Counted from the stretch's first letter, positions 13,193 to 23,349 are shown. The stretch is DNA of 64,000 nt from Zhongshania aliphaticivorans (GCF_902705855.1 NZ_CACSIJ010000017.1:62001-126000), one strand, 5' to 3'. Numbers and translations are program-made. The notes: generated by a model not told the origin, from the letters alone.

Positions 13193-14545
13193 GTGAGCGA
13201 AACAATCTACGACTTATTTGTTATTGGCGCTGGTTCCGGCGGCGTTCGCGCTGCAAGAATGTCAGCGGGATTCGGTGCAAAAGTTGCCATTGCTGAATCG
13301 CGTTATTTGGGTGGCACCTGCGTCAATGTTGGCTGTGTTCCCAAAAAGTTATTTAGCTATGCCGCTCATTACCGTGAAGACTTTAATGATGCTCGAGGTT
13401 TCGGCTGGGATAGCGCCGTTAGCGACTTGGATTGGCCACGCCTTAGGGACAATAAAACTAAAGAAATTGAACGCCTCAATGGTATTTATGGCAATTTATT
13501 AAGCAATGCCGGCGTTGAGCTAATCAATGGTCATGCGCGCATTGTCGACGCCAATACCGTCGAAGTAGATGGTCATAAATACATAGCTAAAAATATTCTT
13601 ATTGCTGTCGGCGGTTGGCCCTTTATCCCAGACATTCCCGGTCGTGAGTTGGCGATTAGCTCTAATGAATTATTTTATTTAGATACACTGCCAAAGCACG
13701 CTGTCGTCATTGGCGGGGGCTATATTGCCACTGAATTTGCGGGGATTCTTCATGGTTTAGGTATAGAGGTAGAACAGATTTACCGCCGTGATTTGTTTTT
13801 GCGAGGATTTGATACAGAAATTCGCGAGCAGCTTGCGGAGGAAATGACGAACAAAGGCGTGAAGTTACGTTTTAATGAAAACGTTACCGCAATCGCTGAA
13901 AAAGACGGTCAATATTTGCTGACGCTTGAAAGCGGTGAAAGCTTACTCACCGATAAAGTGTTATATGCCACGGGCCGCAAACCTCTTTTAGAAGGGCTTG
14001 GTTTAGAAAATACCAAGGTCACTTTAAACGACAAAGGCTATATTGCGGTCAACGAAGGCTTTCAAACGTGTGAGCCGTCAATATACGCAGTTGGTGATGT
14101 AACCGGAGGTATGGAATTAACGCCGGTAGCACTTGCCGAAGGCATGAATTTAGCGAAGCGTTTGTTTAAGGGTGATACCACCGTTCTCGATTACAGCTTT
14201 ATTCCCACGGCTATATTTTCTCAACCCAATCTTGCGACGGTTGGGTTTAGTGAAGAAGACGCGCGGGAGCGTTTTACTGATATCGCGGTGTATACCTCGC
14301 GGTTTACCCACTTAAAACACACCTTGAGTGGCAATAAAACCAAGACATTTTTAAAGCTTGTGGTCGATAAGGCCAGTGATAAAGTGGTCGGCGCTCATAT
14401 GATGGGTGACGATGCGGGCGAAATCATTCAGGGCTTGGCTGTGGCGATTAAGGCGGGGGCGACCAAGGCCGACTTTGATTCGACGATTGGTATTCACCCC
14501 ACGGTGGCAGAAGAATTTGTAACTATGCGAGACGCTACTCGCTAA
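13193..14545 (+). CDS. gor: Glutathione-disulfide reductase
   Basis: NADPH-dependent flavoenzyme that keeps glutathione reduced. The FAD motif [12 protein letters not shown] begins near residue 12, the redox disulfide is C43 and C48 in [13 protein letters not shown], and the NADPH motif [13 protein letters not shown] lies near 175. The C-terminal [12 protein letters not shown] holds the catalytic His and Glu of the family. At 450 residues it is full length. The GTG start at 13193 is preceded by AAAGGAGAG. It converges on prc. Confidence 0.95.
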   Translation: MSETIYDLFVIGAGSGGVRAARMSAGFGAKVAIAESRYLGGTCVNVGCVPKKLFSYAAHYREDFNDARGFGWDSAVSDLDWPRLRDNKTKEIERLNGIYGNLLSNAGVELINGHARIVDANTVEVDGHKYIAKNILIAVGGWPFIPDIPGRELAISSNELFYLDTLPKHAVVIGGGYIATEFAGILHGLGIEVEQIYRRDLFLRGFDTEIREQLAEEMTNKGVKLRFNENVTAIAEKDGQYLLTLESGESLLTDKVLYATGRKPLLEGLGLENTKVTLNDKGYIAVNEGFQTCEPSIYAVGDVTGGMELTPVALAEGMNLAKRLFKGDTTVLDYSFIPTAIFSQPNLATVGFSEEDARERFTDIAVYTSRFTHLKHTLSGNKTKTFLKLVVDKASDKVVGAHMMGDDAGEIIQGLAVAIKAGATKADFDSTIGIHPTVAEEFVTMRDATR

Positions 14546-14561
14546 ACGTCGAAGCCAGCCG

Positions 14562-16721
14562 CTACGGGCGTCTGGCTAAACGTTCGGGTAAGAAGTAGGG
14601 CAAGGCATCGACCAGAATGTGGCTGGCCTCGGTCAGAAGCGGATCTGGCGCCTTCTCTTTATCCTTGTCCTCTTCCTTCTCGGTTTCTGCCTTCAACTCC
14701 GACTCTTCGTCTGTCATCGCGATATCGTCGGCACTTTCGTCTTCAAGAGCATCTAAGGGTTCTTCACCCTTGGCCACTCGGCGACGATTCTCCATCGCTA
14801 ATTGCTGAACTTTTTGCGCGTCACGCTCTTTCTTCCGAAGATCGATATTCAAAGACAGGTGGGTCTTCGCACGCATTTTCTCAACGACTGAAATCTGTTC
14901 TTGTAAGAACTGGAAGTCGGGATCTTTCGCAATGCGCTTGTCGTGCTTGCGTTGCAGGGTGTCGATGCCGGACTTTAGATCAAAATAGTAGCGATGACTT
15001 GCCTGGGGAATGCGATCCCAGTGCAGGGCATTATCGAGGACGCTTTCACCGATATCCTCTTGGTTGTAGAGGGGCGGGAAGGCGATGTCGGGGATAACAC
15101 CACGGTTCTGGGTGCTATCGCCAGAAATACGGTAAAACTTAGATTCCGTGAGTTTAAGTTGTCCGTGGCTCAGGGCATTTACCGACTGAACTGTGCCTTT
15201 GCCGAAAGATTGGGTGCCAATCACCAAGCCACGCTGATAGTCCTGTATAGCGCCAGCAAATATTTCCGAGGCCGATGCACTCATGCGATTAATCAACACT
15301 GCTAGCGGCCCAGTGTAGTATGGCGAGCTGCGGCGTTTGCCTTCACGTAGAACTCTAGAGTTAGACTGCCTAATTTGCACGGTTGGGCCCGATTCTATAA
15401 ACAAGCCCACCATGCCATTTGCTTCTGCCAAAGAGCCGCCGCCATTATCACGCAAGTCTATAACAATGCCTTCGGCGCCTTCGCTAAGTAGCTCACCCAT
15501 AATACGATGCACGTCTCGAGTGGTACTACGGAACTCAGTATCACCCATGCGGTAGGCTTCAAAATCAAGATAAAAGGTCGGGACATCAATCACGCCAACT
15601 TTGTGGGCTTCGCCATCACTGTCGGTGATCTCAATCATTTCACCTTTGGCACTTTGGTCTTCCAATTTTACTTCATTGCGTTCAATGGTGATTTCGCGAC
15701 GGGTTTCGTCACTTTTGGCAATGGCGGGAATTACCTCTAGGCGGACAAACGAACCTGCAGCACCGCGAATCAGATCAACCACGTCATCTAAGCGCCAGCC
15801 GATAACGTCCTGCATTTCACCTTTTTTGCCTTGAGCTACACCTATAATTTTGTCTGCAGGTTGTAGTTGTCCTTGTTTATCGGCTGGGCCCGCCGCAACT
15901 AGGCGCACGACTTTGGTGTAGTCGTCTTCCATTTGTAGCACTGCGCCGATGCCTTCTAGTTTTAAGCTCATATTAATTTGGAAATTTTCGGAAATGCGCG
16001 GCGAGAAGTAATCGGTATGGGGGTCGTACAGTGAGGCGAAGGCATTAGCGTAAATTTGGAAGGCGTCTTCGGCTTCTAGCTGTTTCATACGCTTAATTTG
16101 GTTTTTAAAGCGCTTAGTTAATAACTCAATGATGCCTTTGTCATCTTTATCGGCGAGGCGTAAGCCCAACACCCGGTTTTTGATTTGCTTGCGCCAAATT
16201 TCATCTGCTTCGGCTTTACTTGCCGGCCATACAGCCTTGTCACGATCGAGCTCAATGTCTTCGTTAACGCTGAAATCCATTACCTTAATGTTATCGGGCA
16301 AGGTGTCGAGAGTGCTTTGCAAACGGTCAATCATACGTTCGCGGTAGCGATTAAAGATAAAAAAGCCGGAGCTCAAGTCAGATTTCTTTAGCTCATCGTC
16401 TAATTGCATGCTGTATTTTTGAAATTCGGTGATATCGCTCTGGAGTAGAAATAAGCGATTCGGGTCTAGGTCATCAAGAAAAGCATTTAGCAGCTTTCCT
16501 GAGAACTCATCGTTTAAAGACATTTTTACATAATGGCGACTATTGAGCTGTTCAACCATGTCGTGAACGGCTGTTTTGTGTGATTTTTCTGGTGCTAGTG
16601 GTTTGAGTGCGCTGTCGGCAAAGACAGACAAGCTGAACATAGACAAAAATAGGGCGGTAATGAGCGCGCCAGTAAATTTGTCATTGCGAAGTGATTTTAT
16701 AGTTAGCATTGAATACCGCAT
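14562..16721 (-). CDS. prc: Tail-specific (carboxy-terminal processing) protease Prc
   Basis: Periplasmic serine-lysine protease of the S41 family. After an N-terminal hydrophobic export segment (about residues 16-36) come a long helical region, a PDZ domain (about residues 250-340) and the catalytic domain. By alignment with E. coli Tsp, in SASASEIFAGAIQDY the nucleophile is Ser483 and the general base is Lys508 in FGKGTVQ. The C-terminal part has a strongly acidic, Lys-rich low-complexity stretch. At 719 residues it is full length. Start is ATG at 16721; a second Met lies four codons on. Confidence 0.95.
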   Translation of the reverse strand: MRYSMLTIKSLRNDKFTGALITALFLSMFSLSVFADSALKPLAPEKSHKTAVHDMVEQLNSRHYVKMSLNDEFSGKLLNAFLDDLDPNRLFLLQSDITEFQKYSMQLDDELKKSDLSSGFFIFNRYRERMIDRLQSTLDTLPDNIKVMDFSVNEDIELDRDKAVWPASKAEADEIWRKQIKNRVLGLRLADKDDKGIIELLTKRFKNQIKRMKQLEAEDAFQIYANAFASLYDPHTDYFSPRISENFQINMSLKLEGIGAVLQMEDDYTKVVRLVAAGPADKQGQLQPADKIIGVAQGKKGEMQDVIGWRLDDVVDLIRGAAGSFVRLEVIPAIAKSDETRREITIERNEVKLEDQSAKGEMIEITDSDGEAHKVGVIDVPTFYLDFEAYRMGDTEFRSTTRDVHRIMGELLSEGAEGIVIDLRDNGGGSLAEANGMVGLFIESGPTVQIRQSNSRVLREGKRRSSPYYTGPLAVLINRMSASASEIFAGAIQDYQRGLVIGTQSFGKGTVQSVNALSHGQLKLTESKFYRISGDSTQNRGVIPDIAFPPLYNQEDIGESVLDNALHWDRIPQASHRYYFDLKSGIDTLQRKHDKRIAKDPDFQFLQEQISVVEKMRAKTHLSLNIDLRKKERDAQKVQQLAMENRRRVAKGEEPLDALEDESADDIAMTDEESELKAETEKEEDKDKEKAPDPLLTEASHILVDALPYFLPERLARRP

Positions 16722-16927
16722 CTCAAAGTTCTAGGTGGACGTGACTATGTTACACCGCCAGCGCAGTTAATGCAGGCATGACTGTGATTTCAAATATGCT
16801 CTGCATGGTTAGCTGAGCTGTATGCGAATCTTGCCCGCTTTATTAACAAAATGGACATATTCTTACTTAATTTCCCGCGTTACACTGTTTATATACGCTA
16901 ATTAACAAGTTAAATGGAGTAATTTAC

Positions 16928-17299
16928 GTGAGTAAAAACCCAAAGTTAGCCGCTGTTGAACAATATATTGCTGCCTTAAATAATGGTGATATGACCGCTA
17001 TTACTGATTTATACGCGGATGATGCCACCATCGAAGACCCAGTTGGTAGTGAGCCTATTCAGGGGCAAGACGCTATTATACGATTCTATGAAGTCGCATT
17101 TAGTTCCGGAATTTCTGCTCGTTTAGAAGGACCAGTTCGATTTGCCGCCAATCACGCGGTATTTCCCTTTGTTGTTGAGCTAAACCCTGGCAATGGTGAA
17201 ATGCGCATAGAAGTGATTGATCAATTCACCTTCAATGACGATAACAAAGTGATTGCCATGAAGGCCTTTTGGGGGGAGCAGAACATGACCACGGCATAG
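16928..17299 (+). CDS. Steroid delta-isomerase (ketosteroid isomerase fold)
   Basis: NTF2-fold protein of 123 residues that lines up along its length with bacterial 3-oxo-delta5-steroid isomerase. All three catalytic positions appear conserved: Tyr13 in YIAALNNGD, Asp37 in TIEDPVG and Asp98 in VIDQFTF, equivalent to Tyr14, Asp38 and Asp99 of the Comamonas enzyme. The WGEQN near the end also matches. It would move the double bond of 3-oxo-delta5 steroids during sterol breakdown. Start is GTG with AAATGGAG upstream. Other SnoaL-like roles are possible, but the catalytic triad favours the isomerase. Confidence 0.8.
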   Translation: MSKNPKLAAVEQYIAALNNGDMTAITDLYADDATIEDPVGSEPIQGQDAIIRFYEVAFSSGISARLEGPVRFAANHAVFPFVVELNPGNGEMRIEVIDQFTFNDDNKVIAMKAFWGEQNMTTA

Positions 17300-17313
17300 C
17301 GTGGCCATGAACG

Positions 17314-17347
17314 CTAACAGTCGCTCAAGGGTAGTCGCGGCTGTTAG
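17314..17347. terminator. inverted repeat between convergent genes, probable bidirectional terminator
   Basis: CTAACAGTCGC (17314-17324) and GCGGCTGTTAG (17337-17347) pair over 10 of 11 positions. The stem lies between the isomerase stop and the end of the acyl-CoA dehydrogenase on the other strand, overlapping the latter's stop codon. An ATTCATTTTT run follows on the plus side. Confidence 0.5.
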
Positions 17348-19149
17348 AACCATTCATTTTTCATGGTGAAGGGAATATTGTCAAAACGACAAAGCAGATC
17401 AGCCTGCGGGCCAATTTCTGCTAGCTCCCATTGAACGTAGTAGCGTGCGGCGTGAAGTTTTCCCTGATAAAAATGCGCATCAGCGTCGTGAACATCCTTT
17501 TTGCTTAAACCTCGTGCAGCAGTTACCCCCTGTTTTAGCCACAGCCACGACATCAAAATACGGCCAAACAAATCGAGATAAACCGTGGCATTGGCCAAAC
17601 TTAAGTCGGTGTGTTCGGCCATGTTGCCAAGCAGTGTATTTGTTACGGTGGTTAAGGTTTGCAGGGCGTCAGTAATCGGCTGGATTAAGGGTAGTAATTC
17701 TTCAAACTCGCGTGCTTCTGACAACGTGTTGCTGACGGTTTCTATAAATAGGCTAAAACCAGCGCCGTTATTTAACAGTATTTTACGGCCTAATATGTCA
17801 ATGCCGTGAATCGCTTCCGTGCCTTCGTGGATGGGGTTAAGTCGATTATCACGGTAATACTGCTCAACCGGATATTCTCTGATATAGCCGGCGCCACCCA
17901 GTACCTGTATCGCAAGCTCATTGGCCTTTAGCCCATATTTCGACGGCCAGGATTTCACAATCGGGGTTATCAGATCTAACAATAAAAAGGCTTGTTGGCG
18001 CTCTTGCTCGGTGTCTGCAGTCCGAGAATCTTCATACAGTGAGGTTGCGTACAGACAAAGGGCAAGCGCGCCTTCGGCATAGGATTTTTGTGCCAATAAC
18101 ATCCGTCGTACGTCGGCGTGCTCAATAATAGGCACTTGCGCTGACGTTGGGTCTTTAATGGAGGGCAGCCTGCCTTGGGGGCGCTCACGAGCGTAATTTA
18201 ATGAATACAAATATCCCTGATAGCCAAGTACGGCCGCACCTAGACCAACACCGATGCGAGCTTCGTTCATCATTTGGAACATATATTGAAGCCCTTTATG
18301 AGCTTCGCCAACCAAATACGCTTTAGCGCCGCCGTTTTCGCCAAAGGTTAATACCGTCGAGGTGGTGTTGCGGTAGCCCATTTTGTGCAGCAAGCCCGCC
18401 AGCGCGACGTCGTTGCGCTCGCCAAGAGAACCGTCGGAATTAACTAAAAATTTTGGACATATAAACAGGGAAATTCCCTTGGTACCGGCGGGCGCACCAT
18501 CAATACGTGCGAGCACCATGTGTACTATGTTTTCTGTGATGTTCTGGTCGCCACCAGATATGAACATTTTCTGCCCTTTTATGAGGTAAGTACCTTCGTC
18601 AGCGGGGTAGGCGGTGGTCGTAATATCTGCCAGCGCCGAACCCTGATTAGGTTCGGTTAGAGCCATCGTTCCGGCGAATCGGCCTTCGCGCATGGGCGGT
18701 AAAAACGTGGCTTTGTGTTCCTTGCTGCCAAATGAGTGAATCAGATTGGCGGCGCCAATGCTTAAAAATGGATAGGCGGAACTCGCGATATTTCCGGCGT
18801 TAAAATACGCCATTGCCGCGCGTAGAATAATTTCTGGTAATTGCAGGCCATCTTCGTCGGCGTCGTAATGTGCGGCTAAAAATCCCGCTTCTGCTAAGGC
18901 GTTCCATGCCTCTTTAGTCTCCGGAATCATTTGTACGGCGGTGCCATCAAACTGAGGTTCGTTAGCGTCGCCCTTGGTGTTGTGGTTGGCAAAATACTTC
19001 TTGGAAATGGTGTGGGCGGTGTCGAGTGTGGCGTTAAACACCTCCCGAGAGTGGTCTTGGTAACGGGGTCTATTTAGCAGGGCTTCGGTGTCGAGTAACT
19101 CGTAAAGCAAAAAATCAAGATCGCGGCTATTTAATAGCGTGTTACTCAT
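17344..19149 (-). CDS. Acyl-CoA dehydrogenase
   Basis: FAD enzyme for the first step of beta-oxidation. The 601-residue form has an extended N-terminus, a central domain with GTMALTEPNQGSALADI and GQKMFISGGDQNITEN, and the C-terminal region LGGAGYIREYPVEQYYRDNR with EGTEAIHGIDILGRK, which holds the base and FAD contacts of the longer subfamily. A further C-terminal helical extension (about 460-601) is typical of this group. It diverges from the acyl-CoA ligase. The chain length handled cannot be read from the sequence. Confidence 0.9.
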   Translation of the reverse strand: MSNTLLNSRDLDFLLYELLDTEALLNRPRYQDHSREVFNATLDTAHTISKKYFANHNTKGDANEPQFDGTAVQMIPETKEAWNALAEAGFLAAHYDADEDGLQLPEIILRAAMAYFNAGNIASSAYPFLSIGAANLIHSFGSKEHKATFLPPMREGRFAGTMALTEPNQGSALADITTTAYPADEGTYLIKGQKMFISGGDQNITENIVHMVLARIDGAPAGTKGISLFICPKFLVNSDGSLGERNDVALAGLLHKMGYRNTTSTVLTFGENGGAKAYLVGEAHKGLQYMFQMMNEARIGVGLGAAVLGYQGYLYSLNYARERPQGRLPSIKDPTSAQVPIIEHADVRRMLLAQKSYAEGALALCLYATSLYEDSRTADTEQERQQAFLLLDLITPIVKSWPSKYGLKANELAIQVLGGAGYIREYPVEQYYRDNRLNPIHEGTEAIHGIDILGRKILLNNGAGFSLFIETVSNTLSEAREFEELLPLIQPITDALQTLTTVTNTLLGNMAEHTDLSLANATVYLDLFGRILMSWLWLKQGVTAARGLSKKDVHDADAHFYQGKLHAARYYVQWELAEIGPQADLLCRFDNIPFTMKNEWF

Positions 19150-19351
19150 AGGTTTATCTCTTCGTTATTAGGTGGGTTTTGTGAAGCAAGGCGTCAAGAC
19201 TTACGTATTAGCGCGATATTATGTAATGCTGGTGTTGCTATGATTATGCTCATTCACATAAGATTGAACTCTAATGTATTCTCTGCTCACATGTGTTCTC
19301 GTGCAAGTGCTGAGCTAAAAAATTTAAGTAACATAAGAAAGGCAAATAATA

Positions 19352-20977
19352 ATGATCCCAATGATGAATACCCAGCTCACAATCACCTCGCTCATGGCTC
19401 ACGCCGAGCAAATTAATGGCTCAGTTGAGGTTGTGTCAGTCACGGCGGATAACCCGCGCCACAGATACACCTATCGGGAGGCCTTTGCGAGAGCGCGGCA
19501 ATTGGCAAATGTGTTGCAGAAGTTGGGGCTGGAACAGGGCGATACTGTTGCAACTTTTGCGTGGAATGATTACCGCCATTTAGAAATTTACTATGCGGTA
19601 TCTTGCTCGGGAATGATTTGTCACACCATTAATCCACGCTTATTCCCTGAACAAATTGAGTACATAGTTAATCATGGTCAAGACAAATGGATTTTCGTCG
19701 ACCTGACGATGGTGCCGCTGCTGGAGTCCCTGCAGCATCTTATGCCCGAGGTGAAGGGCTTTGTGGTGATGACAGATCAAGCCCATATGCCAGAGACTAG
19801 CCTTGCCAATGCGCATTGCTACGAAGCTCTATTAGCTGATCAGCCAACTGAATTTAGCTGGCCCGAACTTGATGAAAATACCCCCTCAGCGCTGTGTTAT
19901 ACCTCGGGCACCACCGGCAATCCCAAAGGGGTGATGTACACCCATCGCTCTACCTTATTGCATTGTTATGCAAGCATTGCACCTGATGTATTCGGCTTAT
20001 CAGTTAAAGATGTAGCACTGCCGATTGTTCCTATGTTTCACGTAAACGGCTGGGGCTTGGTCTATTCCGCGCCAATGACCGGCGCAAAATTAGTTATGCC
20101 AGGCCCCAAAATGGGTTGCGGTGAAACCCTTTGTAAATTGATTAACGAAGAGAAGGTCACCGTTTCTGCGGGTGTTCCCACCGTTTGGCTCGCCTTATTG
20201 GATTACCTAAAGAAAACAAACAGCACCATCGACACGCTAAATCGCTTAACTGTTGGTGGCGCGGCCTGTCCTTTCACTATTTTTGATGATTTCCGTAGCA
20301 AGTACGGTGTAGATGTACAGCAGGGTTGGGGCATGACGGAAATGAACCCGCTGGGCACCTTTAATGGAAATGCTCCGGCGGTTGTTAATGATATGCCCGC
20401 TGAGCAATACGACAAAATGCGCTTAAAGCAAGGGCGTCCGGTGTTTGGTGTAGAAATGAAAATAGTCGATGCTGACAACAAACCTTTACCTTGGGATGGT
20501 AAGAGCTCCGGGGCGGTAAAAGTGCGCGGGCCTTGGATTATTAACGAGTATTATCGCTACGACGGTCAAACCCTGGATGACGATGGCTGGTTTGAAACTG
20601 GCGATGTAGCCAGTATTGACGAATACGGCTATATGCAGATTACCGACCGGGTGAAGGACGTAATTAAATCTGGCGGTGAGTGGATTAGCTCGATCGAGCT
20701 AGAAAATTGCGCAGTAAATCATCCGAAAGTCGCCGAGGCTGCCGTTGTTGGTATGCCGCATCCTACCTGGAGCGAAAGACCATTGCTGCTGGTGATTTTA
20801 CACGAAGGCGAAACCCTCTCGCGGGAAGACATGTTGGCGTGGTTTGATGGCAAAGTGGCGAAATGGTGGATACCCGAAGAGTGCCTGTTTGTAGATGCGT
20901 TGCCACACACAGCAACTGGAAAATTAAGTAAAAAAGACATTCGCGCAGAATATGCAGACTTTAGCTGGCCAAATTGA
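19352..20977 (+). CDS. Medium/long-chain acyl-CoA ligase (AMP-forming)
   Basis: Activates fatty acids to acyl-CoA through an acyl-adenylate. The ATP-binding motif YTSGTTGNPKGVMYTH, the GWGMTEMNPL motif, and the C-terminal hinge ITDRVKDVIKSGGEWISS are all present, with the catalytic Lys in TGKLSKKDIR. At 541 residues it resembles the AlkK group rather than the longer FadD. The frame begins ATGATCCCAATGATG, so the ATG at 19361 is another possible start; AGAAAGG lies upstream. Thirty-three bases separate it from the thioesterase gene, so the two may form an operon. Confidence 0.9.
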   Translation: MIPMMNTQLTITSLMAHAEQINGSVEVVSVTADNPRHRYTYREAFARARQLANVLQKLGLEQGDTVATFAWNDYRHLEIYYAVSCSGMICHTINPRLFPEQIEYIVNHGQDKWIFVDLTMVPLLESLQHLMPEVKGFVVMTDQAHMPETSLANAHCYEALLADQPTEFSWPELDENTPSALCYTSGTTGNPKGVMYTHRSTLLHCYASIAPDVFGLSVKDVALPIVPMFHVNGWGLVYSAPMTGAKLVMPGPKMGCGETLCKLINEEKVTVSAGVPTVWLALLDYLKKTNSTIDTLNRLTVGGAACPFTIFDDFRSKYGVDVQQGWGMTEMNPLGTFNGNAPAVVNDMPAEQYDKMRLKQGRPVFGVEMKIVDADNKPLPWDGKSSGAVKVRGPWIINEYYRYDGQTLDDDGWFETGDVASIDEYGYMQITDRVKDVIKSGGEWISSIELENCAVNHPKVAEAAVVGMPHPTWSERPLLLVILHEGETLSREDMLAWFDGKVAKWWIPEECLFVDALPHTATGKLSKKDIRAEYADFSWPN

Positions 20978-21010
20978 TGACTATTATTTTCAATAATATA
21001 AGGGCGACGA

Positions 21011-21814
21011 ATGAAAAATTTTCAGGCATTGCTTGAAGGTGTTAAAGCAACTGATCAAGTAAATGAATACAGCGTTCATATTGACGCCTCATGGCTACAA
21101 GGCAGAACCGCGTTTGGCGGCCTAAGCGCAGCACTGATTGTAAAAGCCATGTTGCAGAAAATACCGGCTGATCGACACCTGCGCTCTGTTGCGGTTATGT
21201 TTGTGGGGCCGGTACCAGCGGGAGATCATCGTATTACACTTCGCGAACTGCGCGTTGGTGGCTCGGTGACTCATATTCAAGGAGAAATACTGTGCAATGG
21301 CGAAGTCGCCGCCACGGTCAGTGCTGCCTTTGGTAAAGATCGGCAATCAGCGGCAAGCCTCGCTGGGCCGGCAATGCCAGATGTAGTCGCGCCAGAGTCC
21401 GTACAGGCATTGCCCTTTATAGAGGGTTTAACTCCGACCTTTACTCAGCATTTTGACATGCGTATATGCAGCGGCAGTTTGCCCTTTAGTCAGTCTGAAT
21501 CGGCCGATTTTTCGCTGTGGCTTCGTTTTAAAGAAGCGGGTGCGGCGGATTTAGCAGCGCTCATTGCCATAGCTGATGTGCCTCCCATGCCTGGGCTGAA
21601 CATGATTAAAGCCCCTGGTATTGGCAGCTCCTTAAGTTGGTATTTGGAGTTTCCTGAAACGCTCTCTAACGCAGATATGTCGGATTGGTGGTTTTGCGAT
21701 TACCAAAGCCAAGCTGCAGGTAATGGCTATTTTCACAACCATGCCACCATATGGGGCCCAGACGGCAAGGCAGTTATGTTTAGCCGGCAGGTCGCAACGG
21801 TTTTCGAAAAATAA
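21011..21814 (+). CDS. Acyl-CoA thioesterase, TesB-like double hotdog protein
   Basis: Probably hydrolyses acyl-CoA to free acid and CoA. The 267 residues form two hotdog halves: the first has ASWLQGRTAFGGLSAALIVKAM and the RSVAVMFVGPV strand, the second ends NGYFHNHATIWGPDGKAVMFSRQVATVF, both typical of the thioesterase-like superfamily. Next to the acyl-CoA ligase it may tune the acyl-CoA pool or release acids formed during sterol side-chain breakdown. The substrate is unknown. Confidence 0.78.
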   Translation: MKNFQALLEGVKATDQVNEYSVHIDASWLQGRTAFGGLSAALIVKAMLQKIPADRHLRSVAVMFVGPVPAGDHRITLRELRVGGSVTHIQGEILCNGEVAATVSAAFGKDRQSAASLAGPAMPDVVAPESVQALPFIEGLTPTFTQHFDMRICSGSLPFSQSESADFSLWLRFKEAGAADLAALIAIADVPPMPGLNMIKAPGIGSSLSWYLEFPETLSNADMSDWWFCDYQSQAAGNGYFHNHATIWGPDGKAVMFSRQVATVFEK

Positions 21815-21874
21815 AACGCTGTGATCCGTACAAATAGGGACACAGTCGCGGCTAATCCGTATTGTCAGAATTTT

Positions 21875-21910
21875 CTACGCTGAGTTTAATAGGTGATAAA
21901 CTCAGCGTAG
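21875..21910. repeat. perfect 14-bp inverted repeat before the HDOD gene
   Basis: CTACGCTGAGTTTA (21875-21888) and TAAACTCAGCGTAG (21897-21910) are exact reverse complements with an 8-base spacer. The repeat ends eight bases before the ATG at 21919. In RNA it would form a strong hairpin with no T tract after it. As DNA it could be an operator. Confidence 0.8.
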
Positions 21911-21918
21911 AGAAATAC

Positions 21919-23349
21919 ATGGCAATTGATCTAAGTCCTTTTATTGAAAATACCGCGCGTCTGCCGTCGATTCCTCGCGTGGTAAGTAAAATTGTTGAGC
22001 TAGCCCGATCTGGCGACATCGATATTCAGAATTTAGCCACTCTCATTGCCAGTGATCCTGCTCTAGCGGCAAAGACGTTGCAGTTTGCCAATTCCCCCAT
22101 GTATGCGAACGAGCACAAAATAGAAAACGTGCGCCGCGCCATTGTCTTACTGGGGTTAGATACTACCGTCAATTTAGCATTGAGCTTTTCACTCACCTCA
22201 TCGCTAAAAGAACAATCACAATCTGGCTTACATTATCCTTTGCTGTGGCGTCGATCCTTAATTGCCGCCGCTGCTGCACGGGAGCTAGGGCGATTACTAG
22301 GTGAGCGCGCAATAGAAGAACTGTTCCTTGCCGGGCTTTTACAAGACATAGGCATGATTGCCATAGATCGCCTTAAGCCCGATTTTTATACCGACTTGCG
22401 CAGTGACCAAGTATTCCACCAACGTGTGCGTGAATACGAAATCGAGCGTATGGGCGGAGATCACGCCGAGGCGGGCGCATGGCTATGCAAACATTGGGGT
22501 TTAGCAGAAAGAACGAGCCTTGCAATTGCGACCAGTCACCGGCCAAATACCTTTGCCATTACTGATGTAGACGGGCTGTTTATACGCTGTGTTTGTGTTT
22601 CTGGCATTGCCGCAGATTACCTAATATTGGGTGAGTCGCCAGACGCCACCAAGCAACTTTACCTTCAGGCTCAGAGGGTTTTGGGATTAGACTCCGCGAA
22701 AGTAGACAGACTAATTGGTTTTTTACACGATCAAATTCCAGAAATGGAAGCCTTGTTTGATATAAAACTAACGGAAAGCGCCAGTCAGTCCGAACTACTA
22801 GAACAGGCAAATGAAACATTAGCCGAGTTGAATTTACAAAATCTAAGCCGCGGTCGCCAGCGTGGGAAAAAATCACCAAAACTAACAGATGAAAAGCGGC
22901 TAGACTCAGCAACAGCGGCATTTTCCCGCGAGTTTATTAATGAATTTCTACCCGATAGCTTTGATTTGGCATGCAGAGCAGGACGAGTCTTAAGCATTTT
23001 ATTACTCGAAATAACTAATTTTAAAGCAATTAGAAAACCCCTTGGCGACGACCTTAACTACTACTTGCGGTCATTGGCTACTGAATTGAAAAACAAGCTC
23101 CGAGCCGGCGATATCATTTCCCGCTATAGCGAAACGACCTTCTTGATACTGCTCCATGACACGGCAGAGCCGGAAGCACACGCCATTGCTCAGCGCCTAA
23201 TTCAAGCGACTCGGGATGTAAAAAATAACAGTCGTGAAGGTTTAGTGGCTGATCCACTAATTGGTATCGCGACCCACGGGCAAGATATTGAGTTTGAAAA
23301 CACCGACGAATGGATAGACCATGCTAATAAGAATTTGCGCAGTGTATAG
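21919..23349 (+). CDS. HDOD-domain signalling protein with degenerate GGDEF domain
   Basis: The N-terminal HDOD domain (about residues 1-260 from this start) opens LPSIPRVVSKIVELARSGDI and includes the family segment LIASDPALAAKTLQFANSP. A helical stretch follows, then about 160 residues resembling a GGDEF domain in which the signature is replaced by RYSETTFLI, so diguanylate cyclase activity is unlikely. I chose ATG at 21919. The same frame also opens at TTG 21862, but that would place the perfect inverted repeat at 21875-21910 inside the coding sequence. Its target process is not evident from the neighbours. Confidence 0.8.
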   Translation: MAIDLSPFIENTARLPSIPRVVSKIVELARSGDIDIQNLATLIASDPALAAKTLQFANSPMYANEHKIENVRRAIVLLGLDTTVNLALSFSLTSSLKEQSQSGLHYPLLWRRSLIAAAAARELGRLLGERAIEELFLAGLLQDIGMIAIDRLKPDFYTDLRSDQVFHQRVREYEIERMGGDHAEAGAWLCKHWGLAERTSLAIATSHRPNTFAITDVDGLFIRCVCVSGIAADYLILGESPDATKQLYLQAQRVLGLDSAKVDRLIGFLHDQIPEMEALFDIKLTESASQSELLEQANETLAELNLQNLSRGRQRGKKSPKLTDEKRLDSATAAFSREFINEFLPDSFDLACRAGRVLSILLLEITNFKAIRKPLGDDLNYYLRSLATELKNKLRAGDIISRYSETTFLILLHDTAEPEAHAIAQRLIQATRDVKNNSREGLVADPLIGIATHGQDIEFENTDEWIDHANKNLRSV

